From: JAHIQC01 sp964565645
GTDB taxonomy: Bacteria > Actinomycetota > Coriobacteriia > Anaerosomatales > JAHIQC01
NCBI GenBank assembly: GCA_964565645.1
Contig: CAZMFQ010000009.1
Location: forward strand, 1 to 64,000
Length of the DNA: 64,000 nucleotides
Direction of reading: 5' to 3'
Part shown: one piece after another, positions 1 to 9,451 of the stretch
Position numbering within the stretch: the stretch's first letter is position 1
How the letters are laid out: each line of letters starts with the position of its first letter
Made by a program: the position numbers and the translations under genes
The notes under the pieces: generated by a model
The model's input: the letters and a program-made list of their open reading frames with translations, nothing else
Database searches by the model: none
Told to the model about the DNA's origin: nothing

Positions 1-53
<53 letters not shown>

Positions 54-345
54 AATTGGAACGGACCGAAGTCCGTGTTCCACGAAGTGATGATCCGGTT
101 CTATCCGGATCGGTCCACCTGCGTCCGACACGGGGTGTCGGGGCGGTTTGGACCAATAGTTTGCCGATCGGATTGGCCTTTTGACAGACCCTCTCGATCG
201 ACGGTTCATGTGGATTCGCATTTCGCGAACCTACTGGCTTGTCACAGTATCCGGTTTTCAAGGTTCAAGCGCGGCGGGAAAACCCTTGTTTCCCTGCGGT
301 TTTGCCCGCCGTCAGTCTGCCGTCCGCTTCGGGCGGCGAGTGAAT
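54..345 (-). other. rRNA operon leader
   Basis: This is the roughly 290-nt transcribed leader between the rrn promoter and 16S. It contains no convincing protein gene. A perfect 6-bp hairpin with a UUCG tetraloop (61-76) lies directly before the 16S 5' end. A CTTGAAAACC-like segment further upstream (about 250-270) resembles antitermination or processing motifs of rRNA leaders. The assignment rests on position and the hairpin; the antitermination role is inferred. Confidence 0.6.
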
Positions 346-374
346 ACTTTACTCATCGCTCCTAGGCCTGTCAA
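346..374 (-). promoter_or_regulatory. rrn promoter (sigma70-type)
   Basis: On the minus strand TTGACA (complement of 369-374) is followed after exactly 17 nt by TAAAGT (complement of 346-351). This is a consensus -35 and a near-consensus -10 pointing into the 16S gene. It lies just downstream of the tyrS terminator, so the rRNA operon is transcribed independently. Confidence 0.8.
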
Positions 375-424
375 CACTTTCTTCCGAGGAATTTCGAAGT
401 CCCTTTTCCGCTCCTTCCCCTGAG

Positions 425-457
425 ACGAAAACGCCTCCCGGGTCGCTCCCAGGAGGC
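425..457 (-). terminator. Rho-independent terminator after tyrS
   Basis: On the minus strand a 10-bp stem GCCTCCTGGG / CCCGGGAGGC with loop AGCGA is followed by GTTTT. It separates tyrS from the rrn promoter. The 230 bp between it and the tyrS stop (458-687) show no gene or RNA element that I can recognise. Confidence 0.8.
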
Positions 458-687
458 TTGTCATCAGGCGGCGGACCGTAGGCCCTTGTGAGGCCAGGTC
501 ACCGCGTACTGATCGACTCCCGAGTGCGGAACGTCAATGTCAACTCCGAATCCGATTCCTTGCGGAAGAACGGCTCGCAAAGCCTACCATCGTGGATACA
601 CACATGCAACACAAAACGATGGGCATTCTTTATACCCGAGGTCGACAAGGCGAAAACCCCTGCTCAACGGGCCTGCGGATTCCTCCG

Positions 688-1902
688 TCAGCCCGCGACG
701 ACGCGCGCGTAGCGACGCTTGCCGACCTGCAGCACCCGGCCCAGGACGACCTCGGGCGCGACATCGTACGCGCCGTGAGCAACCGGATCGCCGTCGATGC
801 GCACCGCACCCTGGTCTATCATGCGCCGCCCCTCGGCGTTGGAGCCCACGAGCGCCAGCTCCTTGAGCAGGGCGGGAAGGTGCACGGCAGAGGCATCGAG
901 AGTGACGGCGAACTCAGGGACGTCCTCGGGTATGTCGTGTTGTTTGAACACGCGATCGAACGCTGCCTCCGCCTCCTCGGCGGACGAGATCCCGTGATAC
1001 AGGCCGACGATCTCGCGCGCGAGACGCCGCTTGACGGCATTGGGATGCGCATCTCCTGAGTCCAGCGAGGCTTCGACAGCATCGACCTCATCGACCGACA
1101 AGGCGGTGCACAGGCGATAGTACTTCACCATGAGCTCATCGGGGATAGACATGGTCTTGCCGAACATCTCCGCGGGTTCGTCCGTGAGGCCTATGTAGTT
1201 GCCGTAGGACTTGCTCATCTTCTGGACGCCGTCGGTGCCCTCGAGAAGCGGCAGGGTGAGGCAGACCTGCGGTTCCATTTCGCTCTTCTCCATGAGCTCC
1301 CGGCCGGCGAGGAGGTTGAAGAGCTGGTCTGTGCCCCCGAGCTCCACGTCCGCCTTGATGGCGACGGAGTCATAGGCCTGAGCCATCGGATACAGGAGCT
1401 CATGCAGTGAGATGCCGATGCCCTCGCGGTAGCGCTTCTGGAAGTCGTCGCGTTCCATGATCCGGGCGACGGTGAACTGGCTCGCGAGGCGCAAGACGCC
1501 CTCGAAGTCCAGCGCCCCGAGCCACTCCGAGTTGCGCACCATCTCGGTCCGCTCGGGATCGAGGACCTTGTACGCCTGTTCTATATATGTAGTGGCGTTC
1601 GCGTCAATCTGCTCGCGCGTGAGGGCGGGCCGTGTGCTCGAACGCCCTGACGGATCGCCGATGAGTGCCGTGAAGTCCCCTATGATGAGCACGACCTGAT
1701 GACCCAGGTCCTGGAACTGACGGAGTTTGCGCAGCGGCACGGCATGACCGAGATGAAGGTCGGGAGCGGTCGGGTCCACGCCGAGCTTGATGCGCAGCGG
1801 GCGGCCCGATTCCAGCTTCTTGCGAAGATCGGCCATCGGGACGATGTCGGCCGCACCGCTTGCGATCACATGCATCTGTTCGTCGAGAGTGCTCACGGGC
1901 AC
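688..1902 (-). CDS. tyrS: tyrosine--tRNA ligase
   Basis: This class I aminoacyl-tRNA synthetase charges tRNA-Tyr in the cytoplasm. The 404-aa product has the HIGH signature as HLGH, a KMSKS loop (QKMSKSYGN) and the family segments LIGDPSGR and ELGGTDQLFN, with a C-terminal S4-like RNA-binding region. The sequence is of the TyrZ/Thermus-like type. The frame stays open for 30 codons upstream, but the start is set at the GTG with AGGAGG six bases before it. No T-box is visible in front. It is divergent from the PBP gene at 2097 and ends before a terminator ahead of the rRNA operon. In Mycobacterium, too, tyrS lies close to mpg. Confidence 0.95.
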   Translation of the reverse strand: MPVSTLDEQMHVIASGAADIVPMADLRKKLESGRPLRIKLGVDPTAPDLHLGHAVPLRKLRQFQDLGHQVVLIIGDFTALIGDPSGRSSTRPALTREQIDANATTYIEQAYKVLDPERTEMVRNSEWLGALDFEGVLRLASQFTVARIMERDDFQKRYREGIGISLHELLYPMAQAYDSVAIKADVELGGTDQLFNLLAGRELMEKSEMEPQVCLTLPLLEGTDGVQKMSKSYGNYIGLTDEPAEMFGKTMSIPDELMVKYYRLCTALSVDEVDAVEASLDSGDAHPNAVKRRLAREIVGLYHGISSAEEAEAAFDRVFKQHDIPEDVPEFAVTLDASAVHLPALLKELALVGSNAEGRRMIDQGAVRIDGDPVAHGAYDVAPEVVLGRVLQVGKRRYARVVAG

Positions 1903-2096
1903 CTGTTGCCTCCTCGTGCGGCGGGGGTGTCGACCGGACCTGCGGTTACCGAACCGACAACCCACCAGCCCTTTCTGGCGTGCGGTTTGCACGTCATACT
2001 AGCACGAAGAACCGCCCCTTCCGCCCGCCGCACGGGCCGTGTCCGGACACCGGGCGCAGGCGCGCAGCGGACGGACCGACCCCCCGTCAGGTGCAG

Positions 2097-4727
2097 ATGA
2101 GCCCACGCGACAGGAACGACCGCAAAGGACCGGATCCTCGAGGCCGCAACCCGCAGCCCAGGCCCCGGCCACGCAAGAGCACACAAAGCGCATCGGCTCA
2201 GGCCCCTCGCTCGCGGTCCGGCTCCTCGGCAGGAAGGACGGCGCCGCGCTCGACGCGTCCGGCAGGCGCCGGCCGCAAGGGCCCGGCACGCAAGCCGAAG
2301 AGGATGACCCGGAAGCGTCGGATCATGCGGTTCGTCGGGTTCGGGCTGCTCACGCTGTTCCTGGCAACGAGCGTCGTCGGGTGCGTCGGATATATGGCGA
2401 TCGCGAAGGACCTGCCCGAGCCGGGCACGAAGCCGCGCGGGCGCGATCAGTCATCGCTCATCACCGATCGCAACGGCGTGGAGATCACCAAGCTGTTCGC
2501 GGAGCAGAACCGCACCGACCGGGCGCTCGCGGACATCCCCGTGGCGCTGCGTCAGGCGGTCATCTCCACCGAGGACCAACGATTCTATGAGCACAAGGGC
2601 GTCGACCCGTTCGGCGTCGCTCGCGCGCTCTGGGTCGACATCACGCAGGGCAAACGTCACGGCGGTTCGACGATCACGCAGCAGTACGTCGTGAACGCCT
2701 TCGTGGAACGGGAGAACACCATCACCCGCAAGGTGAAGGAGGCCATGCTCGCGTACCGCGTGGAGAAGGAGCTCTCGAAAGACGAGATCCTCGAGCTCTA
2801 TCTCAACACCATCTACTTCGGTCACGGCGCGTACGGTGTCGAGTCGGCCTCGGAGGTCTACTTCGGCAAGAAGGTCGAGGAACTCACACTCGCCGAGTCC
2901 GCGATGATCGCCGGCGTGATCAAGTCCCCCGGCCGCTACTCCCCCTACCTCGATCCGGTCGAGGCCAAGAACCGGCGCGACACCGTACTCGGACAGATGA
3001 ACGAGCAGGGCTACATCACCGCCGAGGAGCTCAAGACGGCGGAGGCCGAGGAGATCGTGACCACCGGGCTCAAGCAGGGCTCGGCGACGGCACCGTACTT
3101 CGTCGAGTACGTCAAGGCCCGGCTGACCGAGGAGTACGGGGCCGAAGCGCTCTATCGCAGCGGCATTCGCGTGCGCACCACCCTGGACCTCAAGATGCAG
3201 CGCGCCGCGGAGAAGGCCGTGGCTGACAACCTCGACAAGCCGGACGACCCCTCGGCCGCACTCGTCGCCATCAACCCGGTGACCGGCGAGATCCTCGCCA
3301 TGGTCGGCGGGCGCGACTTCGCGACGCAGCAGTTCAATGTGGCCGTGCAAGGACGCCGGCAGCCGGGCTCGGCTTTCAAGCCGTTCGTGCTCGCAAGCGC
3401 CCTTAGCCAGGGCGTATCGCCGGAACAGCCGTACCCGTGCGGGCCGGGGAGCTTCGCGCTGCCCGGCGGCCAGACATGGAAGGTCACCGGCGCCGGCGGA
3501 GGCCGCACCGGAGCCATGCGTCTGCGTGAGGCGACCGAGAAGTCGGTCAACAGCGTCTACGCGAAACTGATCCTCGACACCGACCCGAAGAAGACGGTCG
3601 CGATGGCCGAGAAGCTCGGGATCCACGAGGGTATCGAGCCGGTGCCCGCCATCGCGCTCGGCGGGCTCGAGCAGGGCGTGTCGCCCCTGGAGATGGCGAG
3701 CGCGTACGGGACGTTCGCGGCCGGGGGGAAGCACACGGTGCCCTATGGGATCGCCGAGGTCACCGACTCCAAGGGCAAGGGGATGTTCAGCGCCGAGACC
3801 TCGGCGTCACAGGCCATCGACCCGGCCCTCGCCTATCTGGCCACTGACATCCTGCGCGGAGTCGTCACCAACGGCACCGGCAAGGCAGCGAAGATCGGCC
3901 GGCCCGTCGCCGGGAAGACGGGCACCACTCAGGAGTACCGGGACGTGTGGTTCGTGGGCTACACGCCTGAGCTCGTGTGCGCGGTCTGGGTGGGCTACCC
4001 GGATTCCCAGAAGGAGATGAAGAGCGTCCATGGTCGCAAGGTCACCGGCGGCTCCTTCCCGGCGGAGATCTGGGCCGACTTCATGAAGAGCGCGCTCGAC
4101 GGGGCCCCGGAACTGCAGTTCGTCAAGCCCGGCAAGGGCCTGGCGACCGTGAGCGTGTGCACGGAGTCCGGAGGCACGGCGACGGAGTTCTGCCCCAAGA
4201 CGGTCTCAGGACTCTTCCTCGCCAAAGGGACCCCGGAGCCCTGCACACTGCATGCAACACCCACGACGATCACCGTACCGAACCTGGTGGGCATGACCAA
4301 GGAAGCCGCGCTCGCGGCCCTCCAGAAGCTGATGCTCCTGTTCAAAGTGGTCGAACAGGACCTTCCCGGCGTCTCTCCCGGCATCGTCGGCGGCCAGACT
4401 CCCGTCGCCGGCAGTCAGGGCACTACCCAGACCGTGGTGACCATCACCGTGGGTACGGGCGGCAACGCGGACCTACCACCCAAGGCGGAGTTCAGCGTGA
4501 ATCCTGCGCAGGCGACGATCGGGCAACCTGTGTCGTTCAACGCCTCGGCGAGCAGCGACGACGGCTCCATCGTCACGTACTACTGGGAGTTCGGTGACGC
4601 CACGGAAGGCAACGGCAAGACCACCACGCACACCTTCACGGCACCAGGCAGCTACGAAGTGACCTTGTGGGTGACCGACGACAAGGATCAGACCTCGTCG
4701 GTGAGCAAAGTCGTCACCGTCAACTAG
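2097..4727 (+). CDS. class A penicillin-binding protein with PASTA and PKD domains
   Basis: This is a bifunctional peptidoglycan glycosyltransferase/transpeptidase of about 876 aa. A long Arg/Pro-rich cytoplasmic tail precedes one membrane segment (about residues 76-102). Next comes the glycosyltransferase domain with EDQRFYEHKG and GGSTITQQ. The transpeptidase domain has all three motifs: SAFK (SxxK), SVN and KTGT. A PASTA repeat (VPNLVGMT...) follows, and the extreme C-terminus is a PKD domain (NASASSDDGS, YYWEFGD, H-x-F-x-x-P-G-S-Y). PASTA is common in actinobacterial PBPs, but a terminal PKD is unusual. The start is uncertain: the ATG chosen has only a weak ribosome site, and the frame is open further upstream. 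The stop overlaps that of the convergent U32 gene by 4 bp. Confidence 0.9.
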   Translation: MSPRDRNDRKGPDPRGRNPQPRPRPRKSTQSASAQAPRSRSGSSAGRTAPRSTRPAGAGRKGPARKPKRMTRKRRIMRFVGFGLLTLFLATSVVGCVGYMAIAKDLPEPGTKPRGRDQSSLITDRNGVEITKLFAEQNRTDRALADIPVALRQAVISTEDQRFYEHKGVDPFGVARALWVDITQGKRHGGSTITQQYVVNAFVERENTITRKVKEAMLAYRVEKELSKDEILELYLNTIYFGHGAYGVESASEVYFGKKVEELTLAESAMIAGVIKSPGRYSPYLDPVEAKNRRDTVLGQMNEQGYITAEELKTAEAEEIVTTGLKQGSATAPYFVEYVKARLTEEYGAEALYRSGIRVRTTLDLKMQRAAEKAVADNLDKPDDPSAALVAINPVTGEILAMVGGRDFATQQFNVAVQGRRQPGSAFKPFVLASALSQGVSPEQPYPCGPGSFALPGGQTWKVTGAGGGRTGAMRLREATEKSVNSVYAKLILDTDPKKTVAMAEKLGIHEGIEPVPAIALGGLEQGVSPLEMASAYGTFAAGGKHTVPYGIAEVTDSKGKGMFSAETSASQAIDPALAYLATDILRGVVTNGTGKAAKIGRPVAGKTGTTQEYRDVWFVGYTPELVCAVWVGYPDSQKEMKSVHGRKVTGGSFPAEIWADFMKSALDGAPELQFVKPGKGLATVSVCTESGGTATEFCPKTVSGLFLAKGTPEPCTLHATPTTITVPNLVGMTKEAALAALQKLMLLFKVVEQDLPGVSPGIVGGQTPVAGSQGTTQTVVTITVGTGGNADLPPKAEFSVNPAQATIGQPVSFNASASSDDGSIVTYYWEFGDATEGNGKTTTHTFTAPGSYEVTLWVTDDKDQTSSVSKVVTVN

Positions 4728-7135
4728 CGCAGGCCGCGATAGAACTGCCCGGTGGTCGTCGAGCGGGCCAGTTTCGCATCCTCTGCGGGCTTGCCCGAGA
4801 CGGCTGCGACGATCGCCTCACGGGCGAGCCTTGTGATGTGCTGCGCCTCCTGCTGGTGCTCCACGGTGAAGTCGAGGCACACGGCGTCGACCCCGGCCTC
4901 GATGAGTTCAGGCAGCGCCCGGGTCAGGTCGAGGGGCACGGAGTTGTGGATGTGACTCCTGCCCATGGGGTCGGTCACGACCGGGAACGAGTATCCCTTC
5001 GCGTCCCTGAGGGCATGCCAGCCCTGACGTCGGGGGCACGTGCCGCAGACCTGAGTGCACGGGCCGATCGACATCAGAACGCAGTGCTCCGTGACCATGA
5101 CCTCCTGGCGCCCGTAGATCGACACGCCCACAGGGGCGGTCGAAGCGCGGACGATACCGGCCACCTGTCGCCCGGAGAGTTCCGGGGAGAGCCAGACGAA
5201 TCCCGCGCCGAGACCGCTGAGCGCCTCGACCGTCCAGGGGTTCGTGGGGTTGAGGCCCGCATGGGTCTCCACGACGCGGTCGGCCTCCGACAGCAGCGGG
5301 AGCAGCCCGAGGTTCCCGCACAACACCCGATCGAAGCGGTGCGCGGCCTTGACCAGGTCGTCGACCTCACGGTCGTGTGCGATCCTCGAGACCTCGAGGA
5401 CGCTGCCGCGCGTCGGCTCGGGCTCCTCGGCAAGGAGCCATGATGGCAGGATGGCGCGCTGAGCCCCGGCCGCCAGGCAGGCACGCGCAGTGGCGGCGTC
5501 ACTCGTCCTGACGACGAGTTCGGGCACCTCGGTGCGGGGATTGCGGCGGCGAGGAGGCGCGGGCTCGGACGGAGCCTGCGCTTCACGCCCGGTCCACGGG
5601 GCGAGGATCGCCGTCTCGAGGGCCTCGACGGCCTCGCGGCGGACACGGTGCAGGGCCGAGAAGCCGATGCCGGCGCCCGGCGACAGCGTCACATCCCACG
5701 AGCCGGCCACGAACGCGGTCCCGCCGAACCTGCCGACGTGATCCATGACCTCTTCGGTGGTCACCGGTTTGGTGCGCGCCTCCTCGACGAGATCGCCGCG
5801 TGCTGAGCCGCGGTGCTCGCCCATGCTCAGCCGTACCTCGAGCGGCTCGCCGACGACGAGGCGTACCGCGACATCGAGCTGACCCGCCGCATCAGAAGCG
5901 GTCTCCGAGAACGTCCGTCGCGCGGCCTCGTCGAGACGCGCGTTGGCGACACGGAAGACGCGGTCCCCCTGTGCCACAGGCTTGTCGGGCCTCAGTGCGA
6001 CCTTCTCGCCGGCAGGGCCGACCGCGACCGGGCGGCCCTTGAGACGCAGCGGACCGACCTTCTGTGCGAAACGTCCCCTGCCCGTCCAGAACTCCACGGT
6101 GTCGCCGGAATCGAGCGCCGTGTCGAGCGAGACCACGGCCTCGCCGTCCTCGACACGCGCGACCCGGCCCACGGGGACGCCGCGGTTGTTCGGACGCGCG
6201 TAGCTCATCATGTCCCGACCACGCTCCTCGGCCATGTAGGCCTGCGTGAACCCGCGACTGAACGCCTCGGAGAGGATGTCGCGCTCGGCCTCCGTCACCT
6301 CGAAGCCGGCCGGATCGGCCAGCGCGCGATCGAGCGCCGAGCGGTACACGCCCGTCACGAGGGCGACGTACTCGGGGCTCTTCATGCGCCCCTCGATCTT
6401 GAGAGCTGAGACCCCGGTGGCGACGAGCGCGGGCAGGGCCTCGATGCCGCAGAGGTCCTTGGGACTGAGGAGGTGCGGACCGGGAGCCGGTCGGGCCTTG
6501 CCCTTCTCGTCCAGCAGCTCGTACGCGAGGCGGCAGGGCTGCGCGCACTGCCCGCGGTTCGCGGAGCGTCCGCCGATCATGGACGACATGAGGCACTGTC
6601 CGCTGTAGCAGATGCAGATGGCTCCGTGGACGAACGACTCGATCTCGACGTCGGCGCCTGCGGTGATGGCCGCGATCTCGGGGATCGAGGTCTCGCGAGC
6701 GAGCGTCACCCTACTGACGCCGAGCTCGCCAAGGAGCCGGGCCGTCGGCGTGTTGTGCGCATTGATCTGGGTCGACGCATGGACCCTGACGTGCGGAAGT
6801 TCGCTCCTGAGCAGTGCGAGCAGCCCCAGGTCCTGTACGATGACGGCATCGACACCGGCCGACCAGGCCTCGTCGACCATGACGAGCGCACCATGCATCT
6901 CGTCCTGGAGCACGACGACGTTGGCGGTCAGATAGACGCGCGCACCGCGAAGGTGAGCATAGCGGGTCGCGTCGGGGAGCGATTCCATCGTGAAGTTCTC
7001 GGCGCCCTGACGGGCGTTGAGGCGGTCGACCCCGAGATACACGGCGTCGGCGCCGTTGTTGACGGCGGCGCGAAGGGCTTCGAGGCCGCCGGCGGGCGCA
7101 AGGAGTTCGGGACGAGGCGTGTCAGACAGGGTCAT
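4724..7135 (-). CDS. U32 family peptidase-like protein with DUF3656 (RlhA-like)
   Basis: The roughly 803-aa product begins ELLAPAGGLEALRAAV, as U32 proteins do. It carries the family signature ESFVHGAICICYSGQC with the cysteine set continuing as NRGQCAQPCR, and has a further Cys-rich segment near the C-terminus (IGPCTQVCGTCPRR). The U32 family includes collagenase-like proteins and the iron-sulfur RNA hydroxylases RlhA and TrhP. The length and second half fit the DUF3656-containing RlhA branch, so 23S rRNA C-hydroxylation is a more likely role than proteolysis. The start is the ATG just before TLSDTPRPEL; its ribosome site is weak. Its neighbours are two PBP genes, with no obvious functional link. 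Confidence 0.85.
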   Translation of the reverse strand: MTLSDTPRPELLAPAGGLEALRAAVNNGADAVYLGVDRLNARQGAENFTMESLPDATRYAHLRGARVYLTANVVVLQDEMHGALVMVDEAWSAGVDAVIVQDLGLLALLRSELPHVRVHASTQINAHNTPTARLLGELGVSRVTLARETSIPEIAAITAGADVEIESFVHGAICICYSGQCLMSSMIGGRSANRGQCAQPCRLAYELLDEKGKARPAPGPHLLSPKDLCGIEALPALVATGVSALKIEGRMKSPEYVALVTGVYRSALDRALADPAGFEVTEAERDILSEAFSRGFTQAYMAEERGRDMMSYARPNNRGVPVGRVARVEDGEAVVSLDTALDSGDTVEFWTGRGRFAQKVGPLRLKGRPVAVGPAGEKVALRPDKPVAQGDRVFRVANARLDEAARRTFSETASDAAGQLDVAVRLVVGEPLEVRLSMGEHRGSARGDLVEEARTKPVTTEEVMDHVGRFGGTAFVAGSWDVTLSPGAGIGFSALHRVRREAVEALETAILAPWTGREAQAPSEPAPPRRRNPRTEVPELVVRTSDAATARACLAAGAQRAILPSWLLAEEPEPTRGSVLEVSRIAHDREVDDLVKAAHRFDRVLCGNLGLLPLLSEADRVVETHAGLNPTNPWTVEALSGLGAGFVWLSPELSGRQVAGIVRASTAPVGVSIYGRQEVMVTEHCVLMSIGPCTQVCGTCPRRQGWHALRDAKGYSFPVVTDPMGRSHIHNSVPLDLTRALPELIEAGVDAVCLDFTVEHQQEAQHITRLAREAIVAAVSGKPAEDAKLARSTTTGQFYRGLR

Positions 7136-7228
7136 GAGGGTATGTCCGTTCGGTAACGGCGGATCGCGGATATGGCACGCGTTTCGCGCCATACGGCACA
7201 ATAGACAAACTGGAGGTGAGGTCAAGGC

Positions 7229-9439
7229 ATGTCAAGTCGGCGCATGCGCGCACGCAGGCACCGCGGCGGACGCGGACAGATGTTCATTCGCATAGGCGTC
7301 GTCGCGATCGTGCTCGCTGTGGCACTCCTCCTCGCCGGCGCCGTTTCCGCGTACGCCGTGTTCCAGTCGTGGCTCAAAGACCTCCCCGACTATGAGTCCC
7401 CCGAAGCATTCCAGGTCGCGCAGGCCACCAAGATCTACTCCGCCGACGGCGTGCTTCTTGCCCGCCTGTACCTGGAGAACCGCACGATCGTGCCCATCTC
7501 CGAGATCGCCTCGGACCTGGCCAATGCCCTCGTGTCGATCGAGGACGAGCGCTTTTACGAGCATCCCGGCATCGACCCCGAGGGACTCGCTCGTGCGGCG
7601 CTGGTGGATGTGATGGCGGGGAGTGCCGAGGAAGGCGCGTCGACCATCACACAGCAATATGTGGACAACACCCTGCTCAGAGACGAGCGGCTCGACCGCA
7701 CCCTCAAATACAAGGCACGCGAGATGTACCTCGCCCTGCAGCTCGAGAAGAAGCGCAGCAAGACGGAGATCCTCGAGCTCTACCTCAACACCGTCTACTT
7801 CGGTGAGGGGGCCTATGGCGCCGAAGCAGCGGCGAAGACCTACTTCGCCAAGAGCGCGAAGGACCTGACCCTGCCTGAGGCGGCGCTGATCGCCGGCCTC
7901 GCCCAGGCACCGAGCCGACTCGACCCTTACGACAACCCGGACGGCGCAGTGCAGCGCCGCGACGAGGTCCTCAAGCGCATGCTGCGCAACGGCTACATCG
8001 ACCAGAAGCAGCACGATGAGGCCGTCGCCAGCACACTCAAACTCCAGCGGGCGGTCGAGCCCGAAGGCGGGATCTACCAGTCGCCGTACTTTGTCGCCCA
8101 CGTGAAGAAACTGCTCCAGCAGGAGTTCGACCAGGCACTCGTGTTCCAGGGCGGCCTCACGGTGTATACGACGCTGGACACCAAGCGGCAGAAGATGGCC
8201 GAGGACGCCGTATTCACCTCCTTGAACCGCAAGGGCGACCCGGACTGTGCGCTCGTCTCCATCGACCCCAAGAACGGTCATGTCGTCGCCATGGTCGGCG
8301 GCCGTGACTTCAACACGAACAAGTTCAACCTCGCGACGCAGGGCCGCCGGCAGCCCGGCTCCTCGTTCAAGACCTTCGTGCTCGTTGCGGCCCTCGAGTC
8401 CGGGATGCCGCCTTACCGCTACGTCGACTCGTCATCACCGGCCAAGATCCCGTCCAAGCCGGCCTGGACCGTGTCGAACTCAGAAGGCTCCGGCAGAGGC
8501 ATGATCACCATGGATGCTGCTACGCGTTCCTCGGTCAACACGGTGTTCGCGCGTCTGATATGGGACCTCAACGACAAGACGGATTCAGGCGCGGCCAAGG
8601 TTTCGAAGCTGGCCAAGCGCATGGGTATCACCTCGGAGATCCCCGCCTACCCGTCCATCGCTCTGGGCAGTCAGAACGTGACGCCGCTCGAGATGGCGTC
8701 CGCCTACGGCACGCTCGCCACCAACGGCAAGCATATAGGGCCGATCAGCATCACCAAGGTGGTCGATCCGTCCGGCAAGGTCGTCTACGAGAACAAGGAG
8801 AAACCGGAACAGGTGATCGAGCCTTCGATCGCGTACGCCGCCACGTCGATCCTCAAAGGAGTCATCTCCGGAGGAACGGCGACACGTGCGCGGATCGGCC
8901 GTCCCGCAGCCGGCAAGACCGGCACCTCCCAAAACTACCGTGACGCGTGGTTCGTGGGCTACACCCCGGATCTGGTGACCTCGGTGTGGGTCGGCTACTA
9001 CAAGTCGGAGACCTCGATGCGCAACGTGCACGGAAGCCGCGGATTCGGCGGCACGCTGGCCGCACCCATCTGGGCCAAGTACATGAAGGCCGCGCTCGCC
9101 AACGTTCCCAAGAACGACTTCCCCGCTCAGGCCAAGCCCAAGTACAAGTGGAAGTCCGAGTGGGATTCGCGGATCAAAGTGCCGAAACTCGCCGGGCTTT
9201 CGCGGGACGCGATCGCGAAGTCCCTCGCAGAGTCCGGCTTCAAGGTCGTGTTCAAAGAGGAGTACAACGCGGTCGTGCCGCGCGGCTTCATAGTCAGCCA
9301 GACTCCTGCCAGCGGCACGAAGGTCAAATCCGGCGGTACGGTCACCGTCGTCATCTCCAAGGGTCCGCAGCCCGTGACTCCCAAGCCTCCGGTCGTCACG
9401 CCACCGCCGTCCGACCCCGGCACCGGTACGACGCCGTAG
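7229..9439 (+). CDS. class A penicillin-binding protein with PASTA domain
   Basis: This second bifunctional PBP (736 aa) has a short Arg-rich N-terminus and one membrane segment (about residues 20-42). The glycosyltransferase shows EDERFYEHPG and ASTITQQY. The transpeptidase shows SSFK, SVN and KTGT. One PASTA domain (VPKLAGLSRD) and a Pro/Thr-rich tail end the protein. The ATG is preceded by GGAGGTGA. It is a paralogue of the PBP at 2097 but lacks the PKD domain and the long basic tail. It converges on the NIF3-like gene with only 12 bp between stops. Confidence 0.92.
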   Translation: MSSRRMRARRHRGGRGQMFIRIGVVAIVLAVALLLAGAVSAYAVFQSWLKDLPDYESPEAFQVAQATKIYSADGVLLARLYLENRTIVPISEIASDLANALVSIEDERFYEHPGIDPEGLARAALVDVMAGSAEEGASTITQQYVDNTLLRDERLDRTLKYKAREMYLALQLEKKRSKTEILELYLNTVYFGEGAYGAEAAAKTYFAKSAKDLTLPEAALIAGLAQAPSRLDPYDNPDGAVQRRDEVLKRMLRNGYIDQKQHDEAVASTLKLQRAVEPEGGIYQSPYFVAHVKKLLQQEFDQALVFQGGLTVYTTLDTKRQKMAEDAVFTSLNRKGDPDCALVSIDPKNGHVVAMVGGRDFNTNKFNLATQGRRQPGSSFKTFVLVAALESGMPPYRYVDSSSPAKIPSKPAWTVSNSEGSGRGMITMDAATRSSVNTVFARLIWDLNDKTDSGAAKVSKLAKRMGITSEIPAYPSIALGSQNVTPLEMASAYGTLATNGKHIGPISITKVVDPSGKVVYENKEKPEQVIEPSIAYAATSILKGVISGGTATRARIGRPAAGKTGTSQNYRDAWFVGYTPDLVTSVWVGYYKSETSMRNVHGSRGFGGTLAAPIWAKYMKAALANVPKNDFPAQAKPKYKWKSEWDSRIKVPKLAGLSRDAIAKSLAESGFKVVFKEEYNAVVPRGFIVSQTPASGTKVKSGGTVTVVISKGPQPVTPKPPVVTPPPSDPGTGTTP

Positions 9440-9451
9440 AGGGCGTCCGGA

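Noticed and set aside
181..186. Plus-strand TTGACA as a promoter
   Set aside because: No -10 at suitable spacing and no plus-strand gene follows; it lies in the rRNA leader.
1860..2096. Upstream extension of the first PBP frame
   Set aside because: It overlaps the start of the divergent tyrS gene and reads as low-complexity shadow sequence.
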